Shown here: positions 51,965 through 60,496 of the stretch, piece after piece | Position numbering within the stretch: position 1 is the stretch's first letter | Layout: the number at the start of each line of letters is the position of its first letter | Assembly: GCA_026419835.1 (NCBI GenBank) | Contig: JAOAKQ010000002.1 | Coordinates: forward strand, 206,015 to 270,014 | Source: Sulfolobales archaeon | GTDB lineage: Archaea; Thermoproteota; Thermoprotei_A; Sulfolobales; NBVN01 | Length of the DNA: 64,000 bases | Direction: 5' to 3' | Notes under the pieces: model-generated | Seen by the model: only the letters and a program-made list of their open reading frames with translations | Told to the model about the DNA's origin: nothing | Database searches by the model: none | Made by a program: the position numbers and the translations under genes

Positions 51965-52118
51965 GATCGAGCTCAGCACTCCGCTGGTAGAATGCCGATG
52001 TGCGTCGAAGTATCTGAGTCTATGCGTAGAGTATGTCCGTAGCTTCCGCAGGTACGGTGGCTGTGTCTGAGTAGGGGGTTACAGCTTATCAGTTCTAGTA
52101 GTTCGGAGGTGCTGTTTG

Positions 52119-52445
52119 GTGTGCGGTTTGAAGACTATCACGCTAGTAGCTAGAGTTCCGGTTACGGATAGCGGTAGCTACATAGCTAAGATCAGGCAGG
52201 TAGTTAGCGGTCTAGCCGAGTTCGACTTCAAGGTCCACCTCTACGTAGACCGTGGGGATACTCCGGAACTCATAGCGCAGGGAGAGGTCATAGACCTTAG
52301 GAAAACTAGCGTTAAAGAGATCGTTAGGCGTATCCTAAGTTACGTCAGTATGGAGGTATCGGACCCAGACATGCTGGAGAAACTCGCTGGCGCGAGTACT
52401 AATGAGTCTGGAGAACTCCTAGAGCTCAACGACCTCCAACCCTAG
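52119..52445 (+). CDS. Small unknown protein
   Basis: About 108 aa, not recognised. It begins with a beta-rich stretch ('KTITLVARVPVTDSGSY') and a helix, and its C-terminus is acidic. The track start is TTG 52116; 'ggaggtg' at 52105-52111 is better spaced for the GTG at 52119. It lies between pfkB and the AMMECR1 gene on the same strand. Codon use matches neighbours. Confidence 0.65.
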   Translation: MCGLKTITLVARVPVTDSGSYIAKIRQVVSGLAEFDFKVHLYVDRGDTPELIAQGEVIDLRKTSVKEIVRRILSYVSMEVSDPDMLEKLAGASTNESGELLELNDLQP

Positions 52446-52505
52446 GTCAACAGCGCTTTAGCGTAGGATTTGGTGAAGGTTATTATCTCCACTAGATGCA
52501 GTTAG

Positions 52506-53189
52506 TTGAGTATCTCTGAGGTACGTGAAATGTCTGACTACGCAGACCCAGCTCTACTAAGTCTAGAGGACGGAGCTTTTCTAGTGAGGCTCGCTAGGAG
52601 AGCTGTTGAAGAGTACTTGAAGAGCGGTAGGGTTATTGAACCTCCATCTGTGGGTGGAGTTCTTCAGGCTAGAGGTATGACATTCACTACCATAAGAAAG
52701 ATGAGCGAGGGAAGATACTATCTTCGAGGCTGCATAGGCTACCTATCACCTATAGAGCCTCTAGTTAATAACGTAATTACGACGGCACTCGCAGCCGCTC
52801 TTGAAGACCCTAGGTTCGAGCCTCTACGAGACGACGAACTCGACAGCGTGATTTTTGAGGTTAGCGTTCTATCAGTCTCTAGAGAGGTTAGGTCTGTCGG
52901 TAGGGAGAGAGCGCGGGAAGTTGTAATAGGTAGAGACGGTCTCGTAGTCGAGTATAGGGTTTACAGGGGAGTTCTCCTACCTGAAGTACCCGTTGAGTAC
53001 TGCTGGGATGAAGAAACTTTTCTATCAGAAACATGCATCAAGGCCGGTATGCCTCCAGATTGCTGGCTAAGCGATAGAGTAAAGATTAAGAAGTTCACCG
53101 CTAGAGTCTTCAAGGAGACTTCGCCTAGAGGAGATGTTGTAGAACTAGATCTATCGAGAGAGTACCGAGAAAAGTGTCGAATAGGTTAG
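52506..53189 (+). CDS. AMMECR1-family protein
   Basis: A 227-aa protein of the AMMECR1 family, conserved in archaea and eukaryotes and of unsettled biochemical role. The signature 'YYLRGCIGYLSPIEPL' (RGCIG), 'DDELDSVIFEVSVLS' and 'LLPEVPVEYCWDEETFLSETCIKAGMPPDCWL' is complete. Start is TTG 52506 or ATG 52530. Confidence 0.93.
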   Translation: MSISEVREMSDYADPALLSLEDGAFLVRLARRAVEEYLKSGRVIEPPSVGGVLQARGMTFTTIRKMSEGRYYLRGCIGYLSPIEPLVNNVITTALAAALEDPRFEPLRDDELDSVIFEVSVLSVSREVRSVGRERAREVVIGRDGLVVEYRVYRGVLLPEVPVEYCWDEETFLSETCIKAGMPPDCWLSDRVKIKKFTARVFKETSPRGDVVELDLSREYREKCRIG

Positions 53190-53369
53190 AACCGCTCGTA
53201 GCTGCGCTAGCTGTACTCCTTAAGAAATCGTAGAGTTCGGAACTAAATGAAGATCTCCAGCACGATTTAGCTGCGAGTTAATTCGGCTTCGAGTAAATTA
53301 CTGTGAGCTAAACTAGCGTTAGCTGACAGTGAATCACGCTACGAATTTTGAGTTAGAGAATGTCGGAAG

Positions 53370-53458
53370 TGCCGCGGCCGGGATTTGAACCCGGGTCACG
53401 GGCTTACCCCGGAGAGCACGAGAGGCCCGCATACTTGACCGGGCTATACTACCGCGGC
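53370..53458 (-). tRNA. tRNA-Glu (anticodon CTC) with 14-nt intron
   Basis: On the minus strand the acceptor GCCGCGG (53458-53452) pairs with CCGCGGC, discriminator A at 53370. D arm GTAT/GTAT, anticodon stem CGGGC/GCCCG, T arm CCGGG-TTCAAAT-CCCGG. The loop reads CTCTCG, then 14 extra bases (53418-53405), then A, giving anticodon CTC with an intron after base 37. The CCA end is not encoded. Confidence 0.93.
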
Positions 53459-53617
53459 TCCGAGAATATCTAGGGTGTGAAGCTACTTAAAAGCTTTAAG
53501 AAAGGTGGGTTCTGGTCTCTATATAGAGAAGGTCTCCGCGGCAGCTAGTAGTATGCAGCACCTACTTACGTAGTAGAAGTAAAAGTGTTTTGAGAAGTTT
53601 GTGTTTAGCTTACCGAG

Positions 53618-54640
53618 CTACTTAAATCCTGGTGACCGCACTTTCAGTACATCTTCATTAACTAGTGTTGGAGGTTTTCTTCCTTCGTAGAACGCAACTA
53701 GATTTTCGAGAACTACTTGAGCCATTCTATACCTCCCTTCGAGCGTGGCGCTCCCTATGTGCGGTACTAGCACTACGTTCTTGAACTGCGTTAGTGGGTG
53801 GTCGGGTGGTATTGGTTCTCCCTCGAATACGTCTAGCCCAGCTCCAGCTATCCACCCCTCTCTCAGCGCCTTCACTAGCGCGCCGGTATCTACCACGGCA
53901 CCTCTAGCTGTGTTTATCAAGATGGCGGTCTTCTTCATTAGCTTGAGGGCCTTCTCGTCGATCATGTGCCACGTCTGGGGAGTGAGGGGTACGTGTAGAC
54001 TCACGATATCCGCTTCTCTAAGAACCTCCTCTAAGCTGCTTCTGTACTCTACTCCCAGTATTCCCTCCTTTTCCTTGTACCTAATTATGTCGTAGTATAT
54101 TACCTTCATAGCGAAGCCGAAGACACCTATCTTAGCTACTCTCGTACCTATTCTTCCAAGCCCGATGATTCCGAGCACCTTTCCCTTCAGCTCCGTACCC
54201 AGCATCATCTTGGGGTGCCAGGCGGTGCCAGACCTATGCCAATCTCCCCGCCTAACGAACTCATCGGATTCTAGTACTCTCTTGGATACCGCGAGTATTA
54301 GAGCCCAGGTTAGCTCCGCCACGGTATCGCTAATTACGTCCGGAGTGTTCGTAACGTATATTCCCAGCTTGGTAGCGCACTCCACGTCGACGTTATCGAA
54401 TCCAACGGCGTACTGCGCTACTATTCTGAGTCTAGGCGAGTTTTGAAGTAGGTCGCAGCTTACTTTATCAGTTAGTAGCGTTACTAGGGCATCCACTTCT
54501 CTAGCCTTACTTGAGAGTACTTCGTACGGTGGGTGGTGGTACTTATCCCACACCTCGACTTCGTAGTACTCAGATAGCTTAGCAATGATATCGTCAAAGA
54601 GTTCTCTCGTTATGAAGAGCTTCGGTTTCACAATTCTCAC
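53618..54640 (-). CDS. D-2-hydroxyacid dehydrogenase (glyoxylate reductase type)
   Basis: NAD(P)-dependent 2-hydroxyacid dehydrogenase, 340 aa, resembling archaeal glyoxylate reductases (GyaR). 'VAQYAVGFDNVDVECATKLGIYVTNTPDVISDTVAELTWALILA', dinucleotide motif 'IIGLGRIGTRVAKIG', 'TARGAVVDTGALVKAL' and catalytic His in 'VPHIGSATLEGR' are intact. It is transcribed alone. It could link to the glyoxylate-type aminotransferase at 47.7 kb, which is inference. Confidence 0.93.
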   Translation of the reverse strand: MRIVKPKLFITRELFDDIIAKLSEYYEVEVWDKYHHPPYEVLSSKAREVDALVTLLTDKVSCDLLQNSPRLRIVAQYAVGFDNVDVECATKLGIYVTNTPDVISDTVAELTWALILAVSKRVLESDEFVRRGDWHRSGTAWHPKMMLGTELKGKVLGIIGLGRIGTRVAKIGVFGFAMKVIYYDIIRYKEKEGILGVEYRSSLEEVLREADIVSLHVPLTPQTWHMIDEKALKLMKKTAILINTARGAVVDTGALVKALREGWIAGAGLDVFEGEPIPPDHPLTQFKNVVLVPHIGSATLEGRYRMAQVVLENLVAFYEGRKPPTLVNEDVLKVRSPGFK

Positions 54641-54762
54641 TCAATACTGATGCACTCCCTAGAATATAAATCTTGGCGCATCTTCGCTACCCAGCCTACT
54701 CACAGAGCTCTCCGGAGGTGAAAGTATTTAAGTGGTACCTACCTCAGTTCAGAGGAGGTGCT

Positions 54763-55011
54763 ATGGCGGACTGCGTTCCAGTAGTTAAGCTCAGTAGTGG
54801 TAGGGAGATAGCTGTAACTAAGGAGGTAGTGGCACTGCTGAATAGGTACGTACACTCGGAGTTCAGCCTAGAGAAGCTGGCTGCCGACCTGGGTGTTGAG
54901 GATTGGAGTGAGGCCTACGAATTCATTAAGAAGGTGCCGGCGTGGGTTATGTGGATTCAGCCAACTTACTACGAGAAGGTTGTTTTAAAGAAGCTGTGCT
55001 CTAGTAGCTAG
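54763..55011 (+). CDS. 82-aa unknown protein
   Basis: The track start (54673) is too early: ATG at 54763 is preceded by 'ggaggtg' and follows a TATA-like 'agtatttaag'. The 82-aa protein is helical in the middle ('TKEVVALLNRYVHSEFSLEKLAADLGVEDWSEAYEFIKKV') and may be a small winged-helix-like protein. Not recognised. It precedes 55022-55528 by 10 bp, so they probably form an operon. Confidence 0.7.
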   Translation: MADCVPVVKLSSGREIAVTKEVVALLNRYVHSEFSLEKLAADLGVEDWSEAYEFIKKVPAWVMWIQPTYYEKVVLKKLCSSS

Positions 55012-55021
55012 TACCTCGACC

Positions 55022-55528
55022 ATGGTTCTGCGCACCTACATCGCAACTACTCGCTACTCTAAAGAGGAGAGGGCCTCCCTCGAGCTAGGCGATACTGTGT
55101 ACCCCTACGATAGATTCGTTGAAGTACTTACCCCGGATATCGGTGGTGTCGTAGTTCTCGTAACATCCCTACCCCCGGATTCCCTAGCGAGACTCCTCTC
55201 GAGCCACTACCTATCGGCCGTTGAGTACGTAACCTACGTGATCTCGTGCGCTAGCTGCTACGGTGCTGATGTAGATAGCGTAGCTAGCTACGTACTTAAC
55301 TCAGCATGCCGCACCGCCTGCTTCAGTAAGGTCAGAACCCCGAGGGCCGGCTCCCTGGGCTGGAAGTTCATCGGTGGTATTAGAGCTAGGGTCTCCGAGT
55401 GCGTATCTAGGGACTGCTCAGGCACTCTATCTCTCGAAGTTTTCGGCAGCACGCTCTGCTTCGGACCGGTGGTGCACCCCCGAGAAGATGCCGCTACGGG
55501 GAGAACGCTCGCGGGTAGTGATGCGTAG
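55022..55528 (+). CDS. 168-aa unknown protein
   Basis: Not recognised. N-terminal alpha/beta part ('TPDIGGVVVLVTSLPPDSLARLL'), a Cys-rich middle ('CASCYGADVDSVASYVLNSACRTACF') and a C-terminal 'WKFIGGIRARVSECVSRDCSGTLSLEVFGSTLCFGPV'. About eight cysteines; no membrane segment. Partner of the 82-aa gene upstream. The C-terminal ~20 residues are polar and may be disordered. Confidence 0.65.
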   Translation: MVLRTYIATTRYSKEERASLELGDTVYPYDRFVEVLTPDIGGVVVLVTSLPPDSLARLLSSHYLSAVEYVTYVISCASCYGADVDSVASYVLNSACRTACFSKVRTPRAGSLGWKFIGGIRARVSECVSRDCSGTLSLEVFGSTLCFGPVVHPREDAATGRTLAGSDA

Positions 55529-56187
55529 TAGAGCCGGTGGGTCGGCGGTTAGAGAAAACACTGCGAGCCCTCGGGGAGCTCGGGTACATCATCAGCTATT
55601 GGAGTACCCATCCCCACCTAGAGTGGTCCCGGTTTACTCCGCGACTTCGCGTAGTTGATGGTGTAGTTAACCCCGGCTTAACTACACTTCAGTAAAGTTA
55701 ACCTAGCTCAAGAAGTTCGATCAGATTCTTGAGCTACGTAGAAAACTCGAGAAGTGTCGGCAAGCGGAGACTCACGGGCCGGTAGCGTAGGTGGTTGGCT
55801 GATTTACCTATTCGTGCACTTAAGTCTTTCTCAGCACTAGCTTAGTTAGTTATCTAGATCGACGGGCTTCTCTAGATGTTTAAATTCCGAATTTGATTAG
55901 CTGACTAGTTGTCTGAGTGGTGCACTAACGCACCTACACATCATTCGCTGAGGTGCTGCGTCTAGGTAGTATTTGAGTGCTGTGCCGTTGAGTTAGCACA
56001 GTGTTTAGTGAAGAACTGGGGCGGCCGGCTCCCCCGCTATCCGCGATCTCCACTCGTAGCTCTATGAGCTCGCTAGCGCGGTTCAGTAGCGGTAGTAAGA
56101 GCTGTACGGTATTCTTATATTTTTTAAACAACGCGAACGTATTGTATTTAAATAGCTTAGACACAGGCTCAGAAGGTGATGTAGGAG
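55529..56187. other. Hairpin-rich intergenic region upstream of hydB
   Basis: About 660 bp without a convincing gene. The listed ORFs (55374-55658 plus, 55934-56164 minus) look spurious. It contains two perfect hairpins (55661-55736, listed separately) and a short repeat GGTGC-ACTAAC-GCACC near 55918. The last ~100 bp hold AT-rich promoter sequence ('tatattttttaaac', 'gtatttaaatag') for the hydrogenase operon. An unannotated ncRNA is possible. Confidence 0.4.
55661..55736. other. Two adjacent perfect hairpins (candidate structured RNA or operators)
   Basis: Hairpin 1: GTGTAGTTAA and TTAACTACAC (10-bp perfect stem, 7-nt loop CCCCGGC, 55661-55687). Hairpin 2: TAGCTCAAGAA and TTCTTGAGCTA (11-bp perfect stem, 11-nt loop, 55704-55736). 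They are 16 bp apart. Pairing is directly visible; neither is followed by a T-run, so not classic terminators. RNA or protein-binding role is inference. Confidence 0.45.
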
Positions 56188-57276
56188 ATTGTCACTACGC
56201 GCGAGGAGTACTTCGCTGGAGATATCTCATCACTAGAAGAACTTGTAGGTACTTTAAGAAATCGTGGACTAAGGGTTCTCAGCTATAAACTCGAAGAGGG
56301 CCTACCCGTTTTTGGAGAGATAGGTAGCTTCAAGGAGCTACCCACCGACTGCGTAGACTTTCAAGAACCCGGGAGCTACAGGCTAGCTAGGAGTGCTGGG
56401 GGTTTCTTCAGGCACTCCTACTACTCACCAAAGCACTTTCTACTCCCACCGCTACAGCAAGTTTACGAAGTTCGCGATGTACTCGAAGTTGTTGAAGTTC
56501 GAGAGGACCTCGCTCCAGCAGCGCTCTTCGGAATAAAGCCTTGCGACCTCGCAGCTATAAGAGTACTCGATAGAATACTGGAAGCTGACGACCTCTACAG
56601 AGCTAGAAGGTCCAGCGTCGCCTACGTAGTAGTTGAAGAATGCTTGGAGCCCGGGGGCACCTGCTTCTGCGGTTCCACCGGAACCGGTCCGGCGGTATCT
56701 GAAGAGTACGACCTAGCCTACGCTAGACTAGGGGGTAGGGTAGTTTTTAAGGTAGGCTCTAGGAAGGGGCTCGAGCTAGTTGAAGAGCTAGGCCTACCGA
56801 GAGCTTCGGAGGGCGTGCTGAAGGAGTACCGCGAGGCTATTGATAGAGCTAGGAAGCTAGCATCTAGAATTCCGGTGGTTGAATCCTTCTCTAAGATACT
56901 GGAGGAGTCGGCCACTAAGGAGGAGCTCTGGAAGGAGGTTTCGGCAAGATGCGTTGGTTGTGCTAACTGCAACATGGTGTGCCCAACATGCTTCTGCACA
57001 GAGTTCATCGATTCCGCAGACTTATCGGGTAGAGGAAAGCGTGAGAGGCTCTGGTTTGGGTGTCTCTCATATACCTACGGTCAGGTAGCTGGACTGCACT
57101 ACAGACCGGAACTGTTTATGAGGTACAGGCACTTCGTACTCCACAAATTCGTCTTCTACCAGAAGCAGGTAGGTCTCGCAGGCTGCGTTGGGTGTGGAAG
57201 ATGCGTTACCTGGTGTCCCGTGGGTGTGGACCTGAGAGAAACGGTTCAAAAGGTTATGAACCATGTCGGTAGGTAG
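56188..57276 (+). CDS. hydB: Sulfhydrogenase beta subunit (iron-sulfur), probable ATT start
   Basis: Electron-transfer subunit of the cytosolic sulfhydrogenase. The track starts at TTG 56644, but the frame upstream is plainly coding for 152 more codons: 'LFGIKPCDLAAIRVLDRIL' and 'VAYVVVEECLEPGGTCFCG' are HydB hallmarks. Two [4Fe-4S] sites follow at 'CVGCANCNMVCPTCF' and 'CVGCGRCVTWCPVGVDL'. No ATG/GTG/TTG lies in the extension. ATT at 56188 follows a stop and lies 7-9 nt after 'aggtgat', giving 362 aa, the usual HydB length. It overlaps hydG by 14 nt. Confidence 0.92.
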   Translation: MVTTREEYFAGDISSLEELVGTLRNRGLRVLSYKLEEGLPVFGEIGSFKELPTDCVDFQEPGSYRLARSAGGFFRHSYYSPKHFLLPPLQQVYEVRDVLEVVEVREDLAPAALFGIKPCDLAAIRVLDRILEADDLYRARRSSVAYVVVEECLEPGGTCFCGSTGTGPAVSEEYDLAYARLGGRVVFKVGSRKGLELVEELGLPRASEGVLKEYREAIDRARKLASRIPVVESFSKILEESATKEELWKEVSARCVGCANCNMVCPTCFCTEFIDSADLSGRGKRERLWFGCLSYTYGQVAGLHYRPELFMRYRHFVLHKFVFYQKQVGLAGCVGCGRCVTWCPVGVDLRETVQKVMNHVGR

Positions 57277-58090
57277 GCTAGTTCCGAAGAAAGGTAGGGT
57301 AGCTAGAGTTGTAGATGAAGCTCCACTAGTTAGAACGTACCACGTAGAAGTTGAGGACTTCCCGGAACCTCTTCCGGGGCAGTTCAACGTTCTCTACGTT
57401 AAGGGTATGGGGGAGGTAGTGATATCCGTATCGGACTTTAGGTCCGGTAGTAGAGCCGTGGTGGAGCACACGATTAGAGCTGTGGGATCCGTAACTAGCT
57501 ACATATACTCTAGCGTAGGTGCTGGGAGCTACCTGGGGATTCGCGGACCCTACGGAAAGGGGTGGCCTATACGCGAGTTCGAAGGATACGACGTACTCGT
57601 TGTAGGTGGTGGCGTGGGACTAGCACCACTAAGACCTATAATAAAGCATGTTGAAGCGCGTAGAGAGCGCTTCGGCCACTTCACACTTCTCTACGGAGCT
57701 AGAAGACCCGTGGATATGTTGTTTAAGTACGAATACGGCGAGTACAGTAAGATACCTAACTCAACAATCATGTACTCTATAGACGCACCGCACCCTGCGT
57801 GGAAAGGCTACGTAGGCTTCGTAACGGACTTAATAGACCGAGTAAAGCTAGACCCAGCGAATACGGCGGCATTTGTCTGCGGACCGGAGATCATGATGAA
57901 GGTAACTTCCGGCAAGCTCCTTAAGAGAGGTCTGAGAGAGGATAGGGTGTTCCTCTCACTGGAGAGAAGATGTAGGTGTGGTATAGGAATCTGCGGAATG
58001 TGTCAGCTGGGACACTTCTTCATATGTAAAGACGGCCCCGTTCTTAGCTACCAGGATGTAGGGCAGTACCTGAAGGTGAGGGGAATATGA
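57263..58090 (+). CDS. hydG: Sulfhydrogenase gamma subunit (FAD/NAD(P)-binding)
   Basis: Flavoprotein subunit passing electrons between NAD(P)H and the Fe-S subunits. The 275-aa protein has a FAD-domain 'LPGQFNVLYVKGMGEVVISVS', NAD-binding 'VLVVGGGVGLAPLRPIIKHV' and a C-terminal Cys cluster 'RRCRCGIGICGMCQLGHFFIC' typical of the [2Fe-2S] site. ATG overlaps hydB and the stop overlaps hydD by 4 nt. Confidence 0.95.
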   Translation: MSVGRLVPKKGRVARVVDEAPLVRTYHVEVEDFPEPLPGQFNVLYVKGMGEVVISVSDFRSGSRAVVEHTIRAVGSVTSYIYSSVGAGSYLGIRGPYGKGWPIREFEGYDVLVVGGGVGLAPLRPIIKHVEARRERFGHFTLLYGARRPVDMLFKYEYGEYSKIPNSTIMYSIDAPHPAWKGYVGFVTDLIDRVKLDPANTAAFVCGPEIMMKVTSGKLLKRGLREDRVFLSLERRCRCGIGICGMCQLGHFFICKDGPVLSYQDVGQYLKVRGI

Positions 58091-58854
58091 GGAAGCTTGA
58101 TTTAGCTATTGTTAAACTAGCTTCATGCTCTGGGTGTCTAAACGAGGTTCTCTACTCTCTGGTGTCTCGACAAGAACTACTGAAGCACCTCGACATACTG
58201 TACTTCACGGAGTTTCAGGATCTTAACGACGTCAAGGAGGTAGACCTAGCTATAGTGGAGGGTTCTGTAGCAACTAGCGAGCACGAAGAATTCCTAAAGT
58301 TAGTTAGAGAGAAATCTAGGCTGGTGCTAGCTCTAGGTACGTGCGCTGTATACGGAGGCGTGCAGTCTCTAAGAGTGGGCGAGGACCTTAGGAAAGTCGT
58401 AGAGGCATCTTACCCGAACCCGAGCTTCATCGAGGTCCTTCCAGATGTAAAGAGCGTGGATAGCGTAGTTAGTGTTGACTACAAGCTCCCCGGGTGCCCA
58501 GTAAATGGGGAATCTCTCGCTAGGTTGTTGGTTAAGCTCGCGCTGGGCGGTAGTGAAACACCGATAGTTGAAAATCTGTGCTCGGAGTGTAAGAGAAGAG
58601 GAGTGTTCTGCGTAACCGTACTTAGTGGAAAGCCCTGCCTCGGACCGGTGGTTATGGCTGGTTGCGGAGCTCTATGCCCTAGCTTTGGGCGCGGGTGCTA
58701 CGGGTGCTACGGCCTCAGCACTCTAGTGGTGGATAGAGAAAGACTGGAAGAGTTCTTGAAGACTCTAGAGAAGTTTGGAGTTGGTAGGGACGATCTAGTA
58801 GCGCTACTGAAAGCCTACAGCTACTCATCCCTCTCGAAGCTCATCGCGAGGTGA
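58087..58854 (+). CDS. hydD: Sulfhydrogenase delta subunit (NiFe hydrogenase small subunit)
   Basis: Small subunit of the NiFe hydrogenase, carrying Fe-S clusters near the active site. The 255-aa protein has the N-terminal 'KLASCSGCLNEVL', 'LALGTCAVYGGVQSL', 'LPGCPVNGE' and later 'GPVVMAGCGALCPSFGRGCYGCYG', all proximal and additional cluster ligands. 4-nt overlaps on both sides. Confidence 0.95.
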   Translation: MRKLDLAIVKLASCSGCLNEVLYSLVSRQELLKHLDILYFTEFQDLNDVKEVDLAIVEGSVATSEHEEFLKLVREKSRLVLALGTCAVYGGVQSLRVGEDLRKVVEASYPNPSFIEVLPDVKSVDSVVSVDYKLPGCPVNGESLARLLVKLALGGSETPIVENLCSECKRRGVFCVTVLSGKPCLGPVVMAGCGALCPSFGRGCYGCYGLSTLVVDRERLEEFLKTLEKFGVGRDDLVALLKAYSYSSLSKLIAR

Positions 58855-60125
58855 GCTCGGTGCTTGCGGGTCTTCTCACTAGAGTGGAGGGTGAAGGTCA
58901 GGTAGTTCTTAAGTCCTTCAACGGAGTAGTATCGGGTGTTGAAGTTAGGGTAAGTGAAGCACCGAGATTCTTCGAGTACATCGTTAGAGGGAGGAGGTAC
59001 TCCGAGGTCCCGGATCTAACGAGTAGGATCTGCGGTCTGTGCGGGGTTTCATACGCTCTCACAGCTTCTAAAGCCTTCGAGAGCTGCCTATCTATCGATG
59101 TAGCGGAAGACGAGGAAAGACTTAGACTCGCAATGCTAGCGGCTGAGAGAGTGAAGAGCCACATGATCCACATAGCCCTACTCCACCTACCGGATTTTCT
59201 AGAGCTTAGGTCACTTAAAGAACTCGCAGAAAGCTATCCGCATATCTACAGTAAGAGCGTTGAGGTTGTGCTCTGGTCTAGGAAGGCCATGGAAGTTCTA
59301 GGTGGGAGATTCCACAACGTTCTGAATTTACGCGTAGGCGGTGTCTACGGCTTCCCAGAGACTTCTAAGGTTGAAGCACTGAGACGGGAGCTACCTAAGG
59401 TACTCGACAACTTCCTAGACGTAGCTAGGTTCGTGCTGAGCCTCGGTAGTATACCTACGGAAGTTCACGAGTTGAGGTACATGGCGGTAAGCAACGGCAC
59501 CGGCTATCCATGGGTTGGCGGCAGCGTGGTCGCCGATAAAGGGTCTCCCGTAAGCATAGAGGTCTTCGAGAATTTCGTACTGGCGGAGCAGGCGAGGTAC
59601 TCCAATGCCCTGAGATATAGGCTCGCACCCGGAGAATCCTACGTAGTAGGACCTCTAGCTAGGTACAACCTTCACTCGAGGTTCCTTAGGAGAGAAGTGA
59701 GAGAATTCCTGAGCGAGTTCGGCTACGGAGAAAACCTCAGAAACTTGTACCAGAGTGTAGTAGCTCGCATAGCCGAGACCCACCAGACTCTACTCGAGCT
59801 CGAAGAATTCCTCAGCGAGTACAGAGAAAGATCTGTATCCGAAGCTAGGCCTAGAAGCGCGACTCCCAGAAGTACCTGCGCCGCAGTTACTGAGGCACCG
59901 AGAGGGGTCCTGTACCATAGGTATGACCTAGACAGTGACCTGAGAGTTAGGAGTAGCAACATAATTACCCCAACAGCTCAGAACCTAGCGTCAATGGAAG
60001 ACGCAATACTGAGTAAGCTCTCCGGTTCGAGCGCCGACGGTAGGGCGATTGAAATAGCTAAAAAGATCGTTAGATGCTACGATCCGTGCATATCGTGCTC
60101 CGTTCACATTATTCAAGTTACCTAG
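58851..60125 (+). CDS. hydA: Sulfhydrogenase alpha subunit (NiFe hydrogenase large subunit)
   Basis: Large subunit holding the NiFe centre (group 3b type). 424 aa. Motif L1 'RICGLCGVSYALTA' gives C61 and C64; L2 'CYDPCISCSVH' gives C413 and C416. After H419 only IIQVT remains, the short tail normally removed on maturation. No maturation (hyp) or protease genes are in the window. The complex can interconvert H2, protons and NAD(P)H, and reduce sulfur in Pyrococcus. Confidence 0.95.
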   Translation: MSSVLAGLLTRVEGEGQVVLKSFNGVVSGVEVRVSEAPRFFEYIVRGRRYSEVPDLTSRICGLCGVSYALTASKAFESCLSIDVAEDEERLRLAMLAAERVKSHMIHIALLHLPDFLELRSLKELAESYPHIYSKSVEVVLWSRKAMEVLGGRFHNVLNLRVGGVYGFPETSKVEALRRELPKVLDNFLDVARFVLSLGSIPTEVHELRYMAVSNGTGYPWVGGSVVADKGSPVSIEVFENFVLAEQARYSNALRYRLAPGESYVVGPLARYNLHSRFLRREVREFLSEFGYGENLRNLYQSVVARIAETHQTLLELEEFLSEYRERSVSEARPRSATPRSTCAAVTEAPRGVLYHRYDLDSDLRVRSSNIITPTAQNLASMEDAILSKLSGSSADGRAIEIAKKIVRCYDPCISCSVHIIQVT

Positions 60126-60496
60126 AGCATGGACGGCGACTAATCGAACTACCTCCTTAACTCTCAGAAACCCCGGCGCGTGCTGCGCGCACGGAGGGCG
60201 TAATGCGATGCCTAGTAGCTGCTGAGAGACCGGGTGAAGTACTGGAACACCTACCGTAGCCATTCTCGATACTCACAATAGGCTGTTCTCAGCGAGTGAT
60301 CTATAGAAGCGGGCACGCCGCCGTGGTATTTCAAGTAGTGATTTAGGTGCGTGTAGCTGTGGATTGGCTTACGTAACGATGAATTATCTAGAGCGCTGAC
60401 TGAAGAATGAAACCGCTCTCACCGCGTGTGTTAAGGTGGGTTTCAAGAAAATGTCATTTAGAGAGTGCTTCAACTACAGCAAGATATATCGTGAAC
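60126..60496. other. Intergenic region downstream of hydA
   Basis: A 370-bp gap between convergent genes. I see no convincing gene: the minus ORF 59991-60263 overlaps hydA and the small plus-strand frames are under 40 codons. A 'cgATGAA ... CTGA' arrangement near 60380-60405 loosely recalls a C/D box RNA but lacks proper C and D boxes. Nothing else is supported. Confidence 0.4.

Noticed and set aside
55374-55658. 94-aa plus-strand ORF
   Set aside because: Out-of-frame shadow of the 168-aa gene running into the gene-free region.
59991-60263. 90-aa minus-strand ORF
   Set aside because: Overlaps the hydA 3' end antisense and has no recognisable features.
60370-60420. C/D box sRNA-like arrangement
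   Set aside because: The C box has a mismatch and no D box completes the pair; no support without transcript data.
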